7,833 bases of DNA from Pseudomonas sp. (GTDB taxonomy: Bacteria; Pseudomonadota; Gammaproteobacteria; Pseudomonadales; Pseudomonadaceae), in assembly GCA_003527165.1 (NCBI GenBank), contig DPSI01000176.1, forward strand, positions 1 to 7,833, read 5' to 3'. The notes beneath the pieces were generated by a model. That model searched no databases, had not been told where the DNA came from, and was given only the letters and a program-made list of their open reading frames with translations. Both the position numbers and the translations under genes were made by a program. How positions within the stretch are numbered: position 1 is the stretch's first letter; each line of letters begins with the position of its first letter. This document shows, piece after piece, positions 1 through 6,703 of this stretch.

Positions 1-175
1 TGCGTTGCGGAGCGCAATCATACGCATGTCGTCTGCCGTCGTCCATGGCGCTTCGGCGCCTACGCGGCGATGGTCGGGATCGGCTGGCCGCCTGCGCAGC
101 CAGTCATCAGGCTGGGCTATGAGCTGTTAATTTTTTCGAACATGGTGTTGCGTGGAGCCGAGAGCCGGCCCTAGC

Positions 176-199
176 ATGCGTTTGAGATTTCAAACGCAT
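176..199. promoter_or_regulatory. Perfect 10-bp inverted repeat, candidate operator
   Basis: The arms ATGCGTTTGA (176-185) and TCAAACGCAT (190-199) are exact reverse complements around a 4-base spacer, GATT. This size and symmetry suit a dimeric helix-turn-helix repressor. No T-run follows, so it is not a terminator. A weak promoter could overlap it: TTGCGT at 148-153 and TAGCAT at 172-177, spaced 18 bases, which would put the transcription start inside the repeat. That promoter matches consensus poorly. The repeat could equally act as an RNA stem-loop in a longer leader. The binding regulator is not identifiable from the sequence. Confidence 0.45.
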
Positions 200-304
200 C
201 GCCCGCGCCAGGAACCCCAATGGATGCCTTCTGTTCTACGGGTGTCGAGTGATGCGAAATGCGGATTGCCCGCGACTTTCCGGCCAGACGGCCTTGTCCA
301 TTTC

Positions 305-321
305 CCGGCGCCAGACGCCGG
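305..321 (+). promoter_or_regulatory. GC-only hairpin just upstream of the gabD ribosome binding site
   Basis: CCGGCG (305-310) and CGCCGG (316-321) pair perfectly around a 5-base CCAGA loop and end four bases before the AAGGAG (326-331) of the next gene. A weaker hairpin of related sequence, GGCC-AGAC-GGCC, lies at 282-293. In RNA the stronger stem would lie next to the ribosome landing site and could affect initiation. There is no protein-binding motif that I recognise in the loop, and in GC-rich DNA such stems can be chance. Confidence 0.3.
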
Positions 322-337
322 CTCGAAGGAGACTGCC

Positions 338-1786
338 ATGCAATTCAACGATGCTGCTCTGTTCCGCCAGCAGGCCTATATAGATGGCAGCTGGCTGGAC
401 GCCGACGATGGCCAGACCATCAAGGTCAACAACCCGGCCAGCGGCGAAATTCTTGGTACGGTACCGAAGATGGGGGCAGCCGAAACTCGCCGCGCCATTG
501 AGGCAGCCGAGCGCGCGTTGCCAGCCTGGCGCGATCTGACTGCGAAGGAGCGCTCGCAGAAGCTGCGTCGCTGGTTCGAGCTGATGATGGAGAACCAGGA
601 CGATCTTGGGCGCCTGATGACGCTGGAGCAGGGTAAACCGTTGACCGAGTCCAAGGGCGAGATCGCCTATGCAGCGTCCTTTATCGAGTGGTTCGCCGAG
701 GAGGCCAAGCGCGTCTACGGCGACACGATCCCAGGGCATCAGAAAGACAAGCGCATCATAGTCATCAAGCAGCCTATCGGCGTCACCGCAGCCATCACGC
801 CGTGGAATTTCCCGGCGGCGATGATCACCCGCAAGGCGGGCCCGGCCCTGGCGGCCGGTTGCACTATGGTGCTCAAGCCGGCGAGCCAGACCCCGTTCTC
901 CGCGCTGGCGCTGGCCGAGCTGGCCGAGCGCGCCGGCATTCCCAAGGGCGTGTTCAGCGTCATCACCGGGTCGGCGGGTGACATCGGCAACGAGCTGACG
1001 GCCAACCCGACGGTGCGCAAGATCAGCTTTACCGGCTCCACCGAAGTCAGCGCCAAGCTGATGGCCCAATGCGCGCCGGGCATCAAGAAGGTCTCGCTGG
1101 AGCTGGGCGGCAACGCGCCTTTCCTGGTCTTCGATGACGCTGACCTCGACGAGGCGGTCAAGGGTGCCATGCAGTCCAAGTACCGCAATGCCGGCCAGAC
1201 CTGTGTGTGCGTCAACCGCATCTATGTTCAGGACGGTGTTTACGACGCCTTTGCCGAAAAATTCCAGGCGGCGGTGGCGAAGCTGAAGATCGGCAACGGT
1301 CTCGATGAAGGCGTCGACATCGGTCCGCTGATCGATGAGCGTGCTGCGGTCAAGGTCAAAGAGCATATCGAGGATGCCGTAGCCAACGGCGCTCAGGTGC
1401 TCACCGGAGGTAAGGCGCACAGCCTGGGTGGCAGCTATTTCGAACCGACCTTGATGATCAACGTGCCGCACGATGCCAAGGTGGCCAAGGAGGAAACCTT
1501 CGGCCCGCTGGCGCCGCTGTTCCGCTTCAAGGACGAGGCCGAGGGCATCGCTCTGGCCAACGACACCGAGTTCGGCCTGGCCGCGTATTTTTACGCCCGC
1601 GATCTGGGCCGGGTGTTCCGCGTCGCCGAGGCGCTGGAGTCCGGAATGGTCGGCATCAACACCGGGATGATTTCCACCGAGGTGGCGCCGTTCGGCGGTG
1701 TGAAGTCGTCCGGTCTGGGACGTGAGGGTTCCAAGTACGGAATCGAGGATTACCTGGAAATCAAGTACCTCTGCCTGGGGCTGTAA
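338..1786 (+). CDS. gabD: Succinate-semialdehyde dehydrogenase GabD
   Basis: This cytoplasmic aldehyde dehydrogenase oxidises succinate semialdehyde to succinate with NAD(P)+, the last step of GABA breakdown; close relatives also take glutarate semialdehyde. The ATG at 338 follows AAGGAG (326-331) by six bases and gives 482 residues, the length of E. coli GabD, whose sequence it closely resembles throughout. Visible motifs are PWNFP (155-159, oxyanion Asn157), KPAS (180-183, cofactor-binding Lys180), FTGST (231-235), ELGGN with general base Glu255, NAGQTC with catalytic Cys289, a second Cys at 291 as in redox-sensitive SSADHs, and EETFGP (385-390). One oddity is Ser238, where most family members have the second Gly of the GSTxxG cofactor loop. 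A terminator follows 16 bases downstream and gabT is not adjacent, so it is probably transcribed alone. The family assignment is firm; the physiological substrate is inferred. Confidence 0.95.
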   Translation: MQFNDAALFRQQAYIDGSWLDADDGQTIKVNNPASGEILGTVPKMGAAETRRAIEAAERALPAWRDLTAKERSQKLRRWFELMMENQDDLGRLMTLEQGKPLTESKGEIAYAASFIEWFAEEAKRVYGDTIPGHQKDKRIIVIKQPIGVTAAITPWNFPAAMITRKAGPALAAGCTMVLKPASQTPFSALALAELAERAGIPKGVFSVITGSAGDIGNELTANPTVRKISFTGSTEVSAKLMAQCAPGIKKVSLELGGNAPFLVFDDADLDEAVKGAMQSKYRNAGQTCVCVNRIYVQDGVYDAFAEKFQAAVAKLKIGNGLDEGVDIGPLIDERAAVKVKEHIEDAVANGAQVLTGGKAHSLGGSYFEPTLMINVPHDAKVAKEETFGPLAPLFRFKDEAEGIALANDTEFGLAAYFYARDLGRVFRVAEALESGMVGINTGMISTEVAPFGGVKSSGLGREGSKYGIEDYLEIKYLCLGL

Positions 1787-1801
1787 ATCGCAGCACACAC
1801 G

Positions 1802-1840
1802 AGGAGCCAGTTCTAGTTTGGGGCTGGCTCCTTTTCGTTT
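1802..1840 (+). terminator. Rho-independent terminator of gabD
   Basis: AGGAGCCAG (1802-1810) pairs with CTGGCTCCT (1824-1832) around a 13-base loop and is followed by a T-rich stretch, TTTTCGTTT. It begins 16 bases after the gabD stop codon, so it should separate gabD transcription from the beta-oxidation operon downstream. The loop is long for a terminator, which slightly lowers confidence. Confidence 0.75.
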
Positions 1841-2028
1841 GATCCCGCTTGCCCTGTAGCCGAGCCGTCGTCGCTGAGCCGCCGGCCGCTCATGAGCTCC
1901 ACTTCGGCCGTGCGACCTGCAATTGGCTGCCTGGCGCACCGATTGGTTGCGAAACCAACCGAAAAAGCCGCCCGCTGCGTTCAGCCGCCTTATGGCGCTT
2001 GCCAGTCGAGATGATTGTTGCCAGTCTC

Positions 2029-2057
2029 TCGACATGCAGAAATGACTCGACTATTCT
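2029..2057 (+). promoter_or_regulatory. Candidate sigma70 promoter of the beta-oxidation operon
   Basis: TCGACA (2029-2034, five of six bases matching the -35 consensus) and TATTCT (2052-2057, four of six for -10) are separated by exactly 17 bases. This would start transcription near 2064, about 60 bases before the ATG at 2124. It lies downstream of the gabD terminator and upstream of the operon, where a promoter is needed. It was found by eye and has not been scored against background. Confidence 0.4.
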
Positions 2058-2123
2058 GCTGTGCGAAACCTGATTCCGTGAAATAACAAATCCAATCATC
2101 ATTTTCACAAGCGGAGGCCTGTC

Positions 2124-4229
2124 ATGACGGATGTCGTACGGCTCGAACTTCAGGGCGAGATTGCTCTGATCACGGTTAACAACCCACCGGTCAACGCGCT
2201 CGGCCATGCCGTGCGCCAGGGTCTGCTGCAGGCCTTTCAGAGCGCCGAAGCGGACTCGCAGGTCCGCGCCGTGGTGCTGGTCTGCGAGGGCAACACCTTT
2301 ATTGCCGGCGCCGACATCAAGGAATTCGGCAAGCCGCCGCAGTCACCGAGCCTGCCAGAGGTGATCGAGGTTATCGAGGGCGGCAGCAAGCCGAGCGTCG
2401 CGGTGATTCACGGCACCGCCCTGGGCGGTGGCTTGGAAGTTGCGCTGGGCTGCCATTACCGCATTGCACGTCATGAAGCCAAGGTCGGACTGCCCGAAGT
2501 GAAACTGGGACTGTTGCCGGGAGCGGGCGGCACGCAGCGACTGCCGCGTCTGGCCGGTGTCGCCAAAGCCTTGGACATGATCGTCAGCGGCACGCCGATC
2601 AATGCTGCCGAGGCGGTGGAGCACAACATCGTCGATGAACTGTTCGAGGGCGACCTGAACGAGGCCGGGCTGGCCTATGCCCGCCGCATGGTCGAGGAAG
2701 GTCGCGCGCCGCGCCGCAGCGGCGAGCAGACCCGTGGTCTGGAAAACGCCGACAACGAGGCGCTGATCCGCGCCAAGCACGCCGACGTCGCGAAGCGCAT
2801 GCCCGGGCTGTTTTCGCCGCTGCGTTGCATCGCTGCTGTCGAGGCGGCGACCAAGCTGCCGCTGGCCGAGGGCCTCAAGCGCGAGCGTGAACTGTTCGCC
2901 GAGTGCCTGAATTCGCCGCAGCGCGGTGCGCTGATTCATTCTTTCTTCGCCGAGCGCCAGGCGAGCAAGATCAATGATCTGCCGGCCGACGTGAAACCAC
3001 GCGCGATCAAAACCGCCGCGGTCATCGGCGGCGGCACCATGGGCGTCGGTATCGCCCTGTGCTTCGCCAATGCCGGGATCCCGGTAAAGCTGCTGGAAAT
3101 CAATGACGAGGCACTGCAGCGCGGGTTGCAACGCGCCCGCGATACCTACGCCGCCAGTGTCAAGCGCGGCAGCCTGACCGAGGAGGCGATGGAAAAACGC
3201 CTCAAGCTGGTCACCGGCGTCATTGATTACGGTGAGCTCGCCGATGCTGACCTGGTGGTCGAAGCGGTGTTCGAGGAAATGGGCGTCAAGCAGAAGGTCT
3301 TCGAACAGCTCGATGCGGTGTGCAAGCCAGGCGCAATTCTCGCCTCCAACACCTCGTCACTGGATTTGAACGCCATCGCCGCCTTCACCAAGCGACCGGA
3401 AGACGTGGTCGGCCTGCATTTCTTCAGTCCGGCCAACGTCATGCGCTTGCTGGAAGTGGTGCGCGGCGAGAAGACCAGCAATGAAGTGCTGGCCACTGCC
3501 ATGGCCATTGGCAAGAAGCTGAAGAAGGTCTCGGTGGTGGTCGGCGTCTGCGACGGCTTCGTTGGCAATCGCATGGTCTTTCAATACGGCCGCGAAGCAG
3601 AGTTTCTGCTGGAGGAGGGCGCCACGCCGCAGCAGGTCGACGGCGCGCTGCGCAACTTTGGTATGGCCATGGGGCCGTTCGCCATGCGCGACCTGTCCGG
3701 CCTCGACATCGGTCAGGCGATCCGCAAGCGCCAGCGCGCCGATTTGCCAGCCGATCGCGACTTCCCCACCGTTTCCGACAAGCTCTGCGCCGCCGGAATG
3801 CTCGGGCAGAAGACCGGTGCCGGCTACTATCGCTACGAGCCGGGCAACCGCACGCCACTGGAGAACCCTGAGCTCGCGCCTATGCTGGAAGCAGCGTCGC
3901 AGGAAAAGGGCATCGAGCGTCGTGAGCTGGACGAGCAATACATCGTCGAGCGGACGATTTACGCGCTGGTCAACGAGGGCGCGAAGATCCTCGAAGAAGG
4001 CATTGCCCAGCGCTCCAGCGATATCGACGTCATCTACCTGAACGGCTACGGCTTTCCGGCCTTCCGTGGCGGCCCGATGTACTACGCCGACAGCGTCGGC
4101 CTGCACACCGTACTGGCGCGGGTCAAGGAGCTGCATGCGCGTTGCGGCGACTGGTGGAAGCCGGCGCCGCTTCTGGAAAAACTGGCCGCCGAAGGCCGCA
4201 CCTTCACCGAATGGCAGGCCGGGCGATGA
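2124..4229 (+). CDS. Fused enoyl-CoA hydratase / 3-hydroxyacyl-CoA dehydrogenase (FadB/PimF-like)
   Basis: This 701-residue cytoplasmic enzyme should hydrate trans-2-enoyl-CoA and oxidise the resulting 3-hydroxyacyl-CoA with NAD+. The ATG follows GGAGG (2113-2117) by six bases. Residues about 1-190 form a crotonase domain: the AGADIKEF oxyanion segment (61-68), [12 protein letters not shown] with Glu105, and [15 protein letters not shown] with Glu125, so both expected catalytic Glu are present. A linker follows, then a 3-hydroxyacyl-CoA dehydrogenase domain with the NAD-binding GGGTMG (302-307), SNTSSL (408-413) and catalytic His432 in HFFSP with Glu444. C-terminal dehydrogenase domains include GQKTGAGYY (561-569) and FPAFRGG (644-650). 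The layout is that of peroxisomal bifunctional enzyme and of PimF from the Rhodopseudomonas palustris dicarboxylate operon, about the size of E. coli FadB. It heads an operon with two acyl-CoA dehydrogenase genes. The fusion is certain; the chain type it prefers is not. Confidence 0.93.
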   Translation: MTDVVRLELQGEIALITVNNPPVNALGHAVRQGLLQAFQSAEADSQVRAVVLVCEGNTFIAGADIKEFGKPPQSPSLPEVIEVIEGGSKPSVAVIHGTALGGGLEVALGCHYRIARHEAKVGLPEVKLGLLPGAGGTQRLPRLAGVAKALDMIVSGTPINAAEAVEHNIVDELFEGDLNEAGLAYARRMVEEGRAPRRSGEQTRGLENADNEALIRAKHADVAKRMPGLFSPLRCIAAVEAATKLPLAEGLKRERELFAECLNSPQRGALIHSFFAERQASKINDLPADVKPRAIKTAAVIGGGTMGVGIALCFANAGIPVKLLEINDEALQRGLQRARDTYAASVKRGSLTEEAMEKRLKLVTGVIDYGELADADLVVEAVFEEMGVKQKVFEQLDAVCKPGAILASNTSSLDLNAIAAFTKRPEDVVGLHFFSPANVMRLLEVVRGEKTSNEVLATAMAIGKKLKKVSVVVGVCDGFVGNRMVFQYGREAEFLLEEGATPQQVDGALRNFGMAMGPFAMRDLSGLDIGQAIRKRQRADLPADRDFPTVSDKLCAAGMLGQKTGAGYYRYEPGNRTPLENPELAPMLEAASQEKGIERRELDEQYIVERTIYALVNEGAKILEEGIAQRSSDIDVIYLNGYGFPAFRGGPMYYADSVGLHTVLARVKELHARCGDWWKPAPLLEKLAAEGRTFTEWQAGR

Positions 4230-4275
4230 ACGCCGCCCGCCTGCACTCTGCCGACCGGACATCGAGGATCCATCC

Positions 4276-5472
4276 ATGAACGTCAACTACACGGCCGAAG
4301 AGCTCGCCTTTCGCGATGAAGTGCGCGCCTTCCTGAAAAGCGAGCTGCCGGCGGACATCGCCGCCAAGGTCAAGCTCGGCAAGCACATATCCAAGCAAGA
4401 TCATCAGCGCTGGCAACAGATTCTGGTCAAGCGCGGCTGGTACGCACCGGGCTGGCCGGTGGAGCTCGGCGGCACCACCTGGGGCCCGGTAGAAAAACAC
4501 ATTTTCGACGAGGAGTGCGCCGCTTTCGGTGCGCCGCGTACCGTGCCGTTCGGCGTCAACATGGTCGCGCCGGTGATCATCAAGTTCGGTACGCAGCAGC
4601 AGAAGGATTATTACCTGCCGCGCATCCTTTCCGGTGAGGACTGGTGGTGCCAGGGCTATTCCGAGCCGGGCGCCGGCTCGGACCTGGCGAGCCTGAAAAC
4701 CCGCGCCGTGCGCGACGGCGATCACTATGTGGTCAACGGCCAGAAGACCTGGACCACCCTCGGGCAGCACGCCAACATGATTTTTTGCCTGGTGCGCACC
4801 GATCCTGAGGCCCAGCAGCAGCGCGGCATCAGCTTCCTGCTGATCGACATGAGCACGCCGGGCATCAGCGTGCGGCCGATCATCACCTTGGACGGCGACC
4901 ATGAGGTCAATGAAGTCTTCTTCGATAACGTGCGCGTCCCGGTGGAAAACCTGGTCGGCGAGGAGAACCAAGGCTGGACCTGCGCCAAGTACCTGCTGAC
5001 CCACGAGCGCACGGGCCTCGCCGGTATCGGTGCTTCGAAGGCGGCGCTGGCGCACCTCAAGCGCATTGCCATGAAGGAAGTCTGCGACGGCAAGCCGATG
5101 CTGGAAGACCCGCTGTTCCGCGCCCAGGTCGCGGAAGTGGAAATGCAGCTGATGGCCATCGAGATGAGCACCCTGCGTATTCTTGCGGCGGCCAAAGAGG
5201 GCGGCGTGCCCGGCGCCGAGTCCTCGATCCTCAAGGTCAAGGGCACCGAGATCCGCCAGGCCATTACCAGCCTGCTGCGCAAGGTCATCGGCCCGTATGC
5301 GCTGCCGTTCCTCGAAGAGGAGCTGGAGCTCGATTACGACGGTGAGCTGCTGCACGCCGACTACAGCGCGGCGCTGGCCGGTGACTACTTCAACATGCGC
5401 AAGCTGTCGATTTTCGGCGGCTCCAACGAAATCCAGAAGAACATCGTCTCGAAGATGATTCTCGAGCTGTAG
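4276..5472 (+). CDS. Acyl-CoA dehydrogenase, catalytic (large, PimC-like) subunit
   Basis: This 398-residue flavoprotein-family protein is expected to introduce the alpha-beta double bond into an acyl-CoA. The ATG at 4276 follows GAGGA (4264-4268), 46 bases after the previous stop; the open frame extends further upstream but there it only overlaps the preceding gene. It keeps the flavin and substrate segment CQGYSEPGAGSD (125-136) and KTWTT (157-161). The usual C-terminal Glu, in the Y-E-G-T-S position, is replaced by Gly in IFGGSNEIQ (379-387). Instead Glu244 in HERTGLAG aligns by eye with the catalytic Glu of isovaleryl-CoA and long-chain acyl-CoA dehydrogenases. It lacks the R-x-Q-F-G and QLHGG FAD contacts that partner subunits normally supply. 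The next gene has exactly these, which suggests a heteromeric enzyme like pimeloyl-CoA dehydrogenase PimC/PimD. The substrate is not deducible. Confidence 0.9.
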   Translation: MNVNYTAEELAFRDEVRAFLKSELPADIAAKVKLGKHISKQDHQRWQQILVKRGWYAPGWPVELGGTTWGPVEKHIFDEECAAFGAPRTVPFGVNMVAPVIIKFGTQQQKDYYLPRILSGEDWWCQGYSEPGAGSDLASLKTRAVRDGDHYVVNGQKTWTTLGQHANMIFCLVRTDPEAQQQRGISFLLIDMSTPGISVRPIITLDGDHEVNEVFFDNVRVPVENLVGEENQGWTCAKYLLTHERTGLAGIGASKAALAHLKRIAMKEVCDGKPMLEDPLFRAQVAEVEMQLMAIEMSTLRILAAAKEGGVPGAESSILKVKGTEIRQAITSLLRKVIGPYALPFLEEELELDYDGELLHADYSAALAGDYFNMRKLSIFGGSNEIQKNIVSKMILEL

Positions 5473-5483
5473 GGGGCACCGCA

Positions 5484-6626
5484 ATGGACTTCAAACTGAC
5501 TGAAGAGCAGCAGATGCTGCAGGACACCGCGGCGCGCCTGGTACGCGACGCCTACCCGTTCGAGCAGCGCGAGAAATTCAGCGAGTCGGAACTGGGCTTT
5601 TCCGCCGAGTTCTGGGGGCAGCTGGGTGAGCTGGGTCTGACCGCCGTGCCGTTTGCCGAGGAGATCGGCGGCTTTGGCGGCGGCGGCGTGGAAACCATGC
5701 TGGTGATGACCGAACTGGGTCGCGGCCTGACGCTCGAACCCTACCTGCAATCGGTGATCTTTGGCGGCGGCCTGCTCAACCAGCTCGGCAGCGAGGCGCA
5801 GAAGCAGGACCTGCTGCCGCAGGTGGCGGCCGGCTCGCTGCAGTTGGCGGTGGCTTTCGAGGAGCCGCAGAGCCACTACAACCTCAACGACGTGCAGACC
5901 AAGGCCGAGGCGACAGATGGAGGCTATCGCCTGTCCGGGCGCAAGGCCGTTGTGATCGGCGGGCACAGCGCCGGGCAGATCATCGTCTCGGCCCGCACTG
6001 CTGGCGACAGCCGCGACGAAGCGGGGGTCAGCCTGTTCCTGGTCGATCCGAACGCTCAGGGCGTCAGCCGCCGTGTCTACCCGACCATCGACGGGCGCAA
6101 GGGCTGCGAGCTGTTCCTCGATAACGTGCAGGTCGGCGCTGATGCGCTACTCGGTGAAGTCGGCAATGCCTTGCCCGCGCTGCGCTACCAGCAGGGCCGC
6201 GCGATTGCCGCGCAGTGCGCCGACGCGCTGGGCAGCATGGACGAAGCCTGCAAGCTGACCCTCGACTACCTGAAGACGCGCAAGCAGTTCGGCGTGCCGA
6301 TCGGCAAGTTCCAGGTTCTGCAGCACCGCATGGTGGACATGCAAACCGAACTGGAGCAGGCCACCAGCATGGCGATTCTCGCTGCGACCTTTGCCGATGG
6401 TGAAGACAACGACGACCGTCGGCGCATCCTCGCCGCGGCCAAGTACGTCTGTGCTCGCGCCGCGCGCAAGGTCGCCGAGGAAGCCATCCAGTTGCACGGC
6501 GGCATCGGCATGACGTGGGAATACAACCTCGCCCACCACGCCAAGCGTCTGGTGATGATCGCCCACCAGTTCGGTGACGATGACCATCACTTGAAGGCCT
6601 ATGCGAAGTTGATGCAGGTGGCATAA
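5484..6626 (+). CDS. Acyl-CoA dehydrogenase family, small (PimD-like) subunit
   Basis: This 380-residue protein has the acyl-CoA dehydrogenase fold but a degraded active site. The ATG at 5484 is preceded by AGGGGG (5471-5476), which overlaps the stop codon of the preceding gene; only 11 bases separate them, implying coupled expression. It retains TRKQFG (265-270) and QLHGGIGMTWEY (336-347), which in the family contact the FAD of the neighbouring subunit. The flavin-ring segment is eroded to AFEEPQSHYNLND (124-136) and the W-x-T/S motif to KAVVIGG (154-160). Both known positions for the catalytic Glu appear lost, aligning by eye with Gly238 and about Ala360. It is therefore probably a structural partner of the preceding gene product in an alpha2-beta2 complex, as in PimD and bacterial steroid side-chain dehydrogenases. 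Independent activity cannot be excluded from sequence alone. Confidence 0.88.
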   Translation: MDFKLTEEQQMLQDTAARLVRDAYPFEQREKFSESELGFSAEFWGQLGELGLTAVPFAEEIGGFGGGGVETMLVMTELGRGLTLEPYLQSVIFGGGLLNQLGSEAQKQDLLPQVAAGSLQLAVAFEEPQSHYNLNDVQTKAEATDGGYRLSGRKAVVIGGHSAGQIIVSARTAGDSRDEAGVSLFLVDPNAQGVSRRVYPTIDGRKGCELFLDNVQVGADALLGEVGNALPALRYQQGRAIAAQCADALGSMDEACKLTLDYLKTRKQFGVPIGKFQVLQHRMVDMQTELEQATSMAILAATFADGEDNDDRRRILAAAKYVCARAARKVAEEAIQLHGGIGMTWEYNLAHHAKRLVMIAHQFGDDDHHLKAYAKLMQVA

Positions 6627-6648
6627 ACAGCCGGGACCGCAATAAACG

Positions 6649-6676
6649 AAACCCGCTCTTCGGAGCGGGTTTTTAT
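6649..6676 (+). terminator. Rho-independent terminator of the beta-oxidation operon
   Basis: ACCCGCTC (6651-6658) and GAGCGGGT (6663-6670) pair perfectly around TTCG, giving a very stable cUUCGg tetraloop, extended by A-T pairs and followed by TTTTATT. It begins 22 bases after the last operon stop codon. Read on the minus strand, the stem is followed by TTTCGTTTATT, so it may also stop transcription of the convergent hydrolase gene. Confidence 0.92.
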
Positions 6677-6703
6677 TCCTGGCCCGAGTAGATCTGCCCG
6701 GGC

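Larger units (their letters stand above)
1..337. other. Non-coding region upstream of gabD
   Basis: No gene could be supported here. A reading frame is open from the left edge to a TAG at 172-174, but the 57 codons resemble no family I recognise and have no visible start, so they could be chance or the tail of an upstream gene. The region contains a small cTTCGg hairpin without a T-run (47-60), an AT-rich pocket with six T (127-141), a perfect 10-bp inverted repeat (176-199), and two GC hairpins at 282-293 and 305-321. These last features would form the leader of the dehydrogenase gene if its promoter lies upstream of 176. Confidence 0.6.
1787..2123. other. Intergenic region between gabD and the beta-oxidation operon
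   Basis: The left part holds the gabD terminator (1802-1840) and the right part the candidate operon promoter (2029-2057). Between them, 1841-2020 is GC-rich and encodes nothing I recognise. A TTG-initiated frame from 1849 to 2073 lacks a ribosome binding site and any family-like sequence. A 6-bp inverted repeat, TTGGTT-GCGA-AACCAA (1943-1958), with a GNRA-type loop, is the only other structure seen; it has no T-run. Confidence 0.55.

Noticed and set aside
47..60. GGCGC-TTCG-GCGCC hairpin near the left edge as a terminator
   Set aside because: No T-run follows the stem, and the six T at 131-136 are too far away to belong to it.
152..337. In-frame N-terminal extension of gabD from a GTG at 152 or an ATG at 176
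   Set aside because: The extra 62 residues have no aldehyde dehydrogenase character, cover the inverted repeat, and lack a ribosome binding site. The ATG at 338 has AAGGAG at ideal spacing and gives the family length.
1943..1958. TTGGTT-GCGA-AACCAA inverted repeat as a terminator or recombination site
   Set aside because: The 6-bp stem has no T-run, no second copy was seen, and no mobile-element features flank it.
236..2035. Long minus-strand open frame of 599 codons opposite gabD
   Set aside because: It lies antisense to a clear gene, has Arg/Gly/His/Gln-rich low-complexity translation, and is a usual by-product of high-GC codon bias.
1849..2073. TTG-initiated 74-codon frame between gabD and the operon
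   Set aside because: There is no ribosome binding site and no family-like sequence, and it runs across the candidate promoter.
4066..4275. Upstream extension of the first acyl-CoA dehydrogenase frame
   Set aside because: The extension overlaps the end of the preceding gene and reads as basic low-complexity peptide. The family N-terminus begins at the ATG at 4276, which has a ribosome binding site.
3357..5484. Minus-strand open frames at 3357-4286 and 4204-5484
   Set aside because: Both are antisense to the hydroxyacyl-CoA and acyl-CoA dehydrogenase genes, with compositions typical of shadow frames and no recognisable motif.
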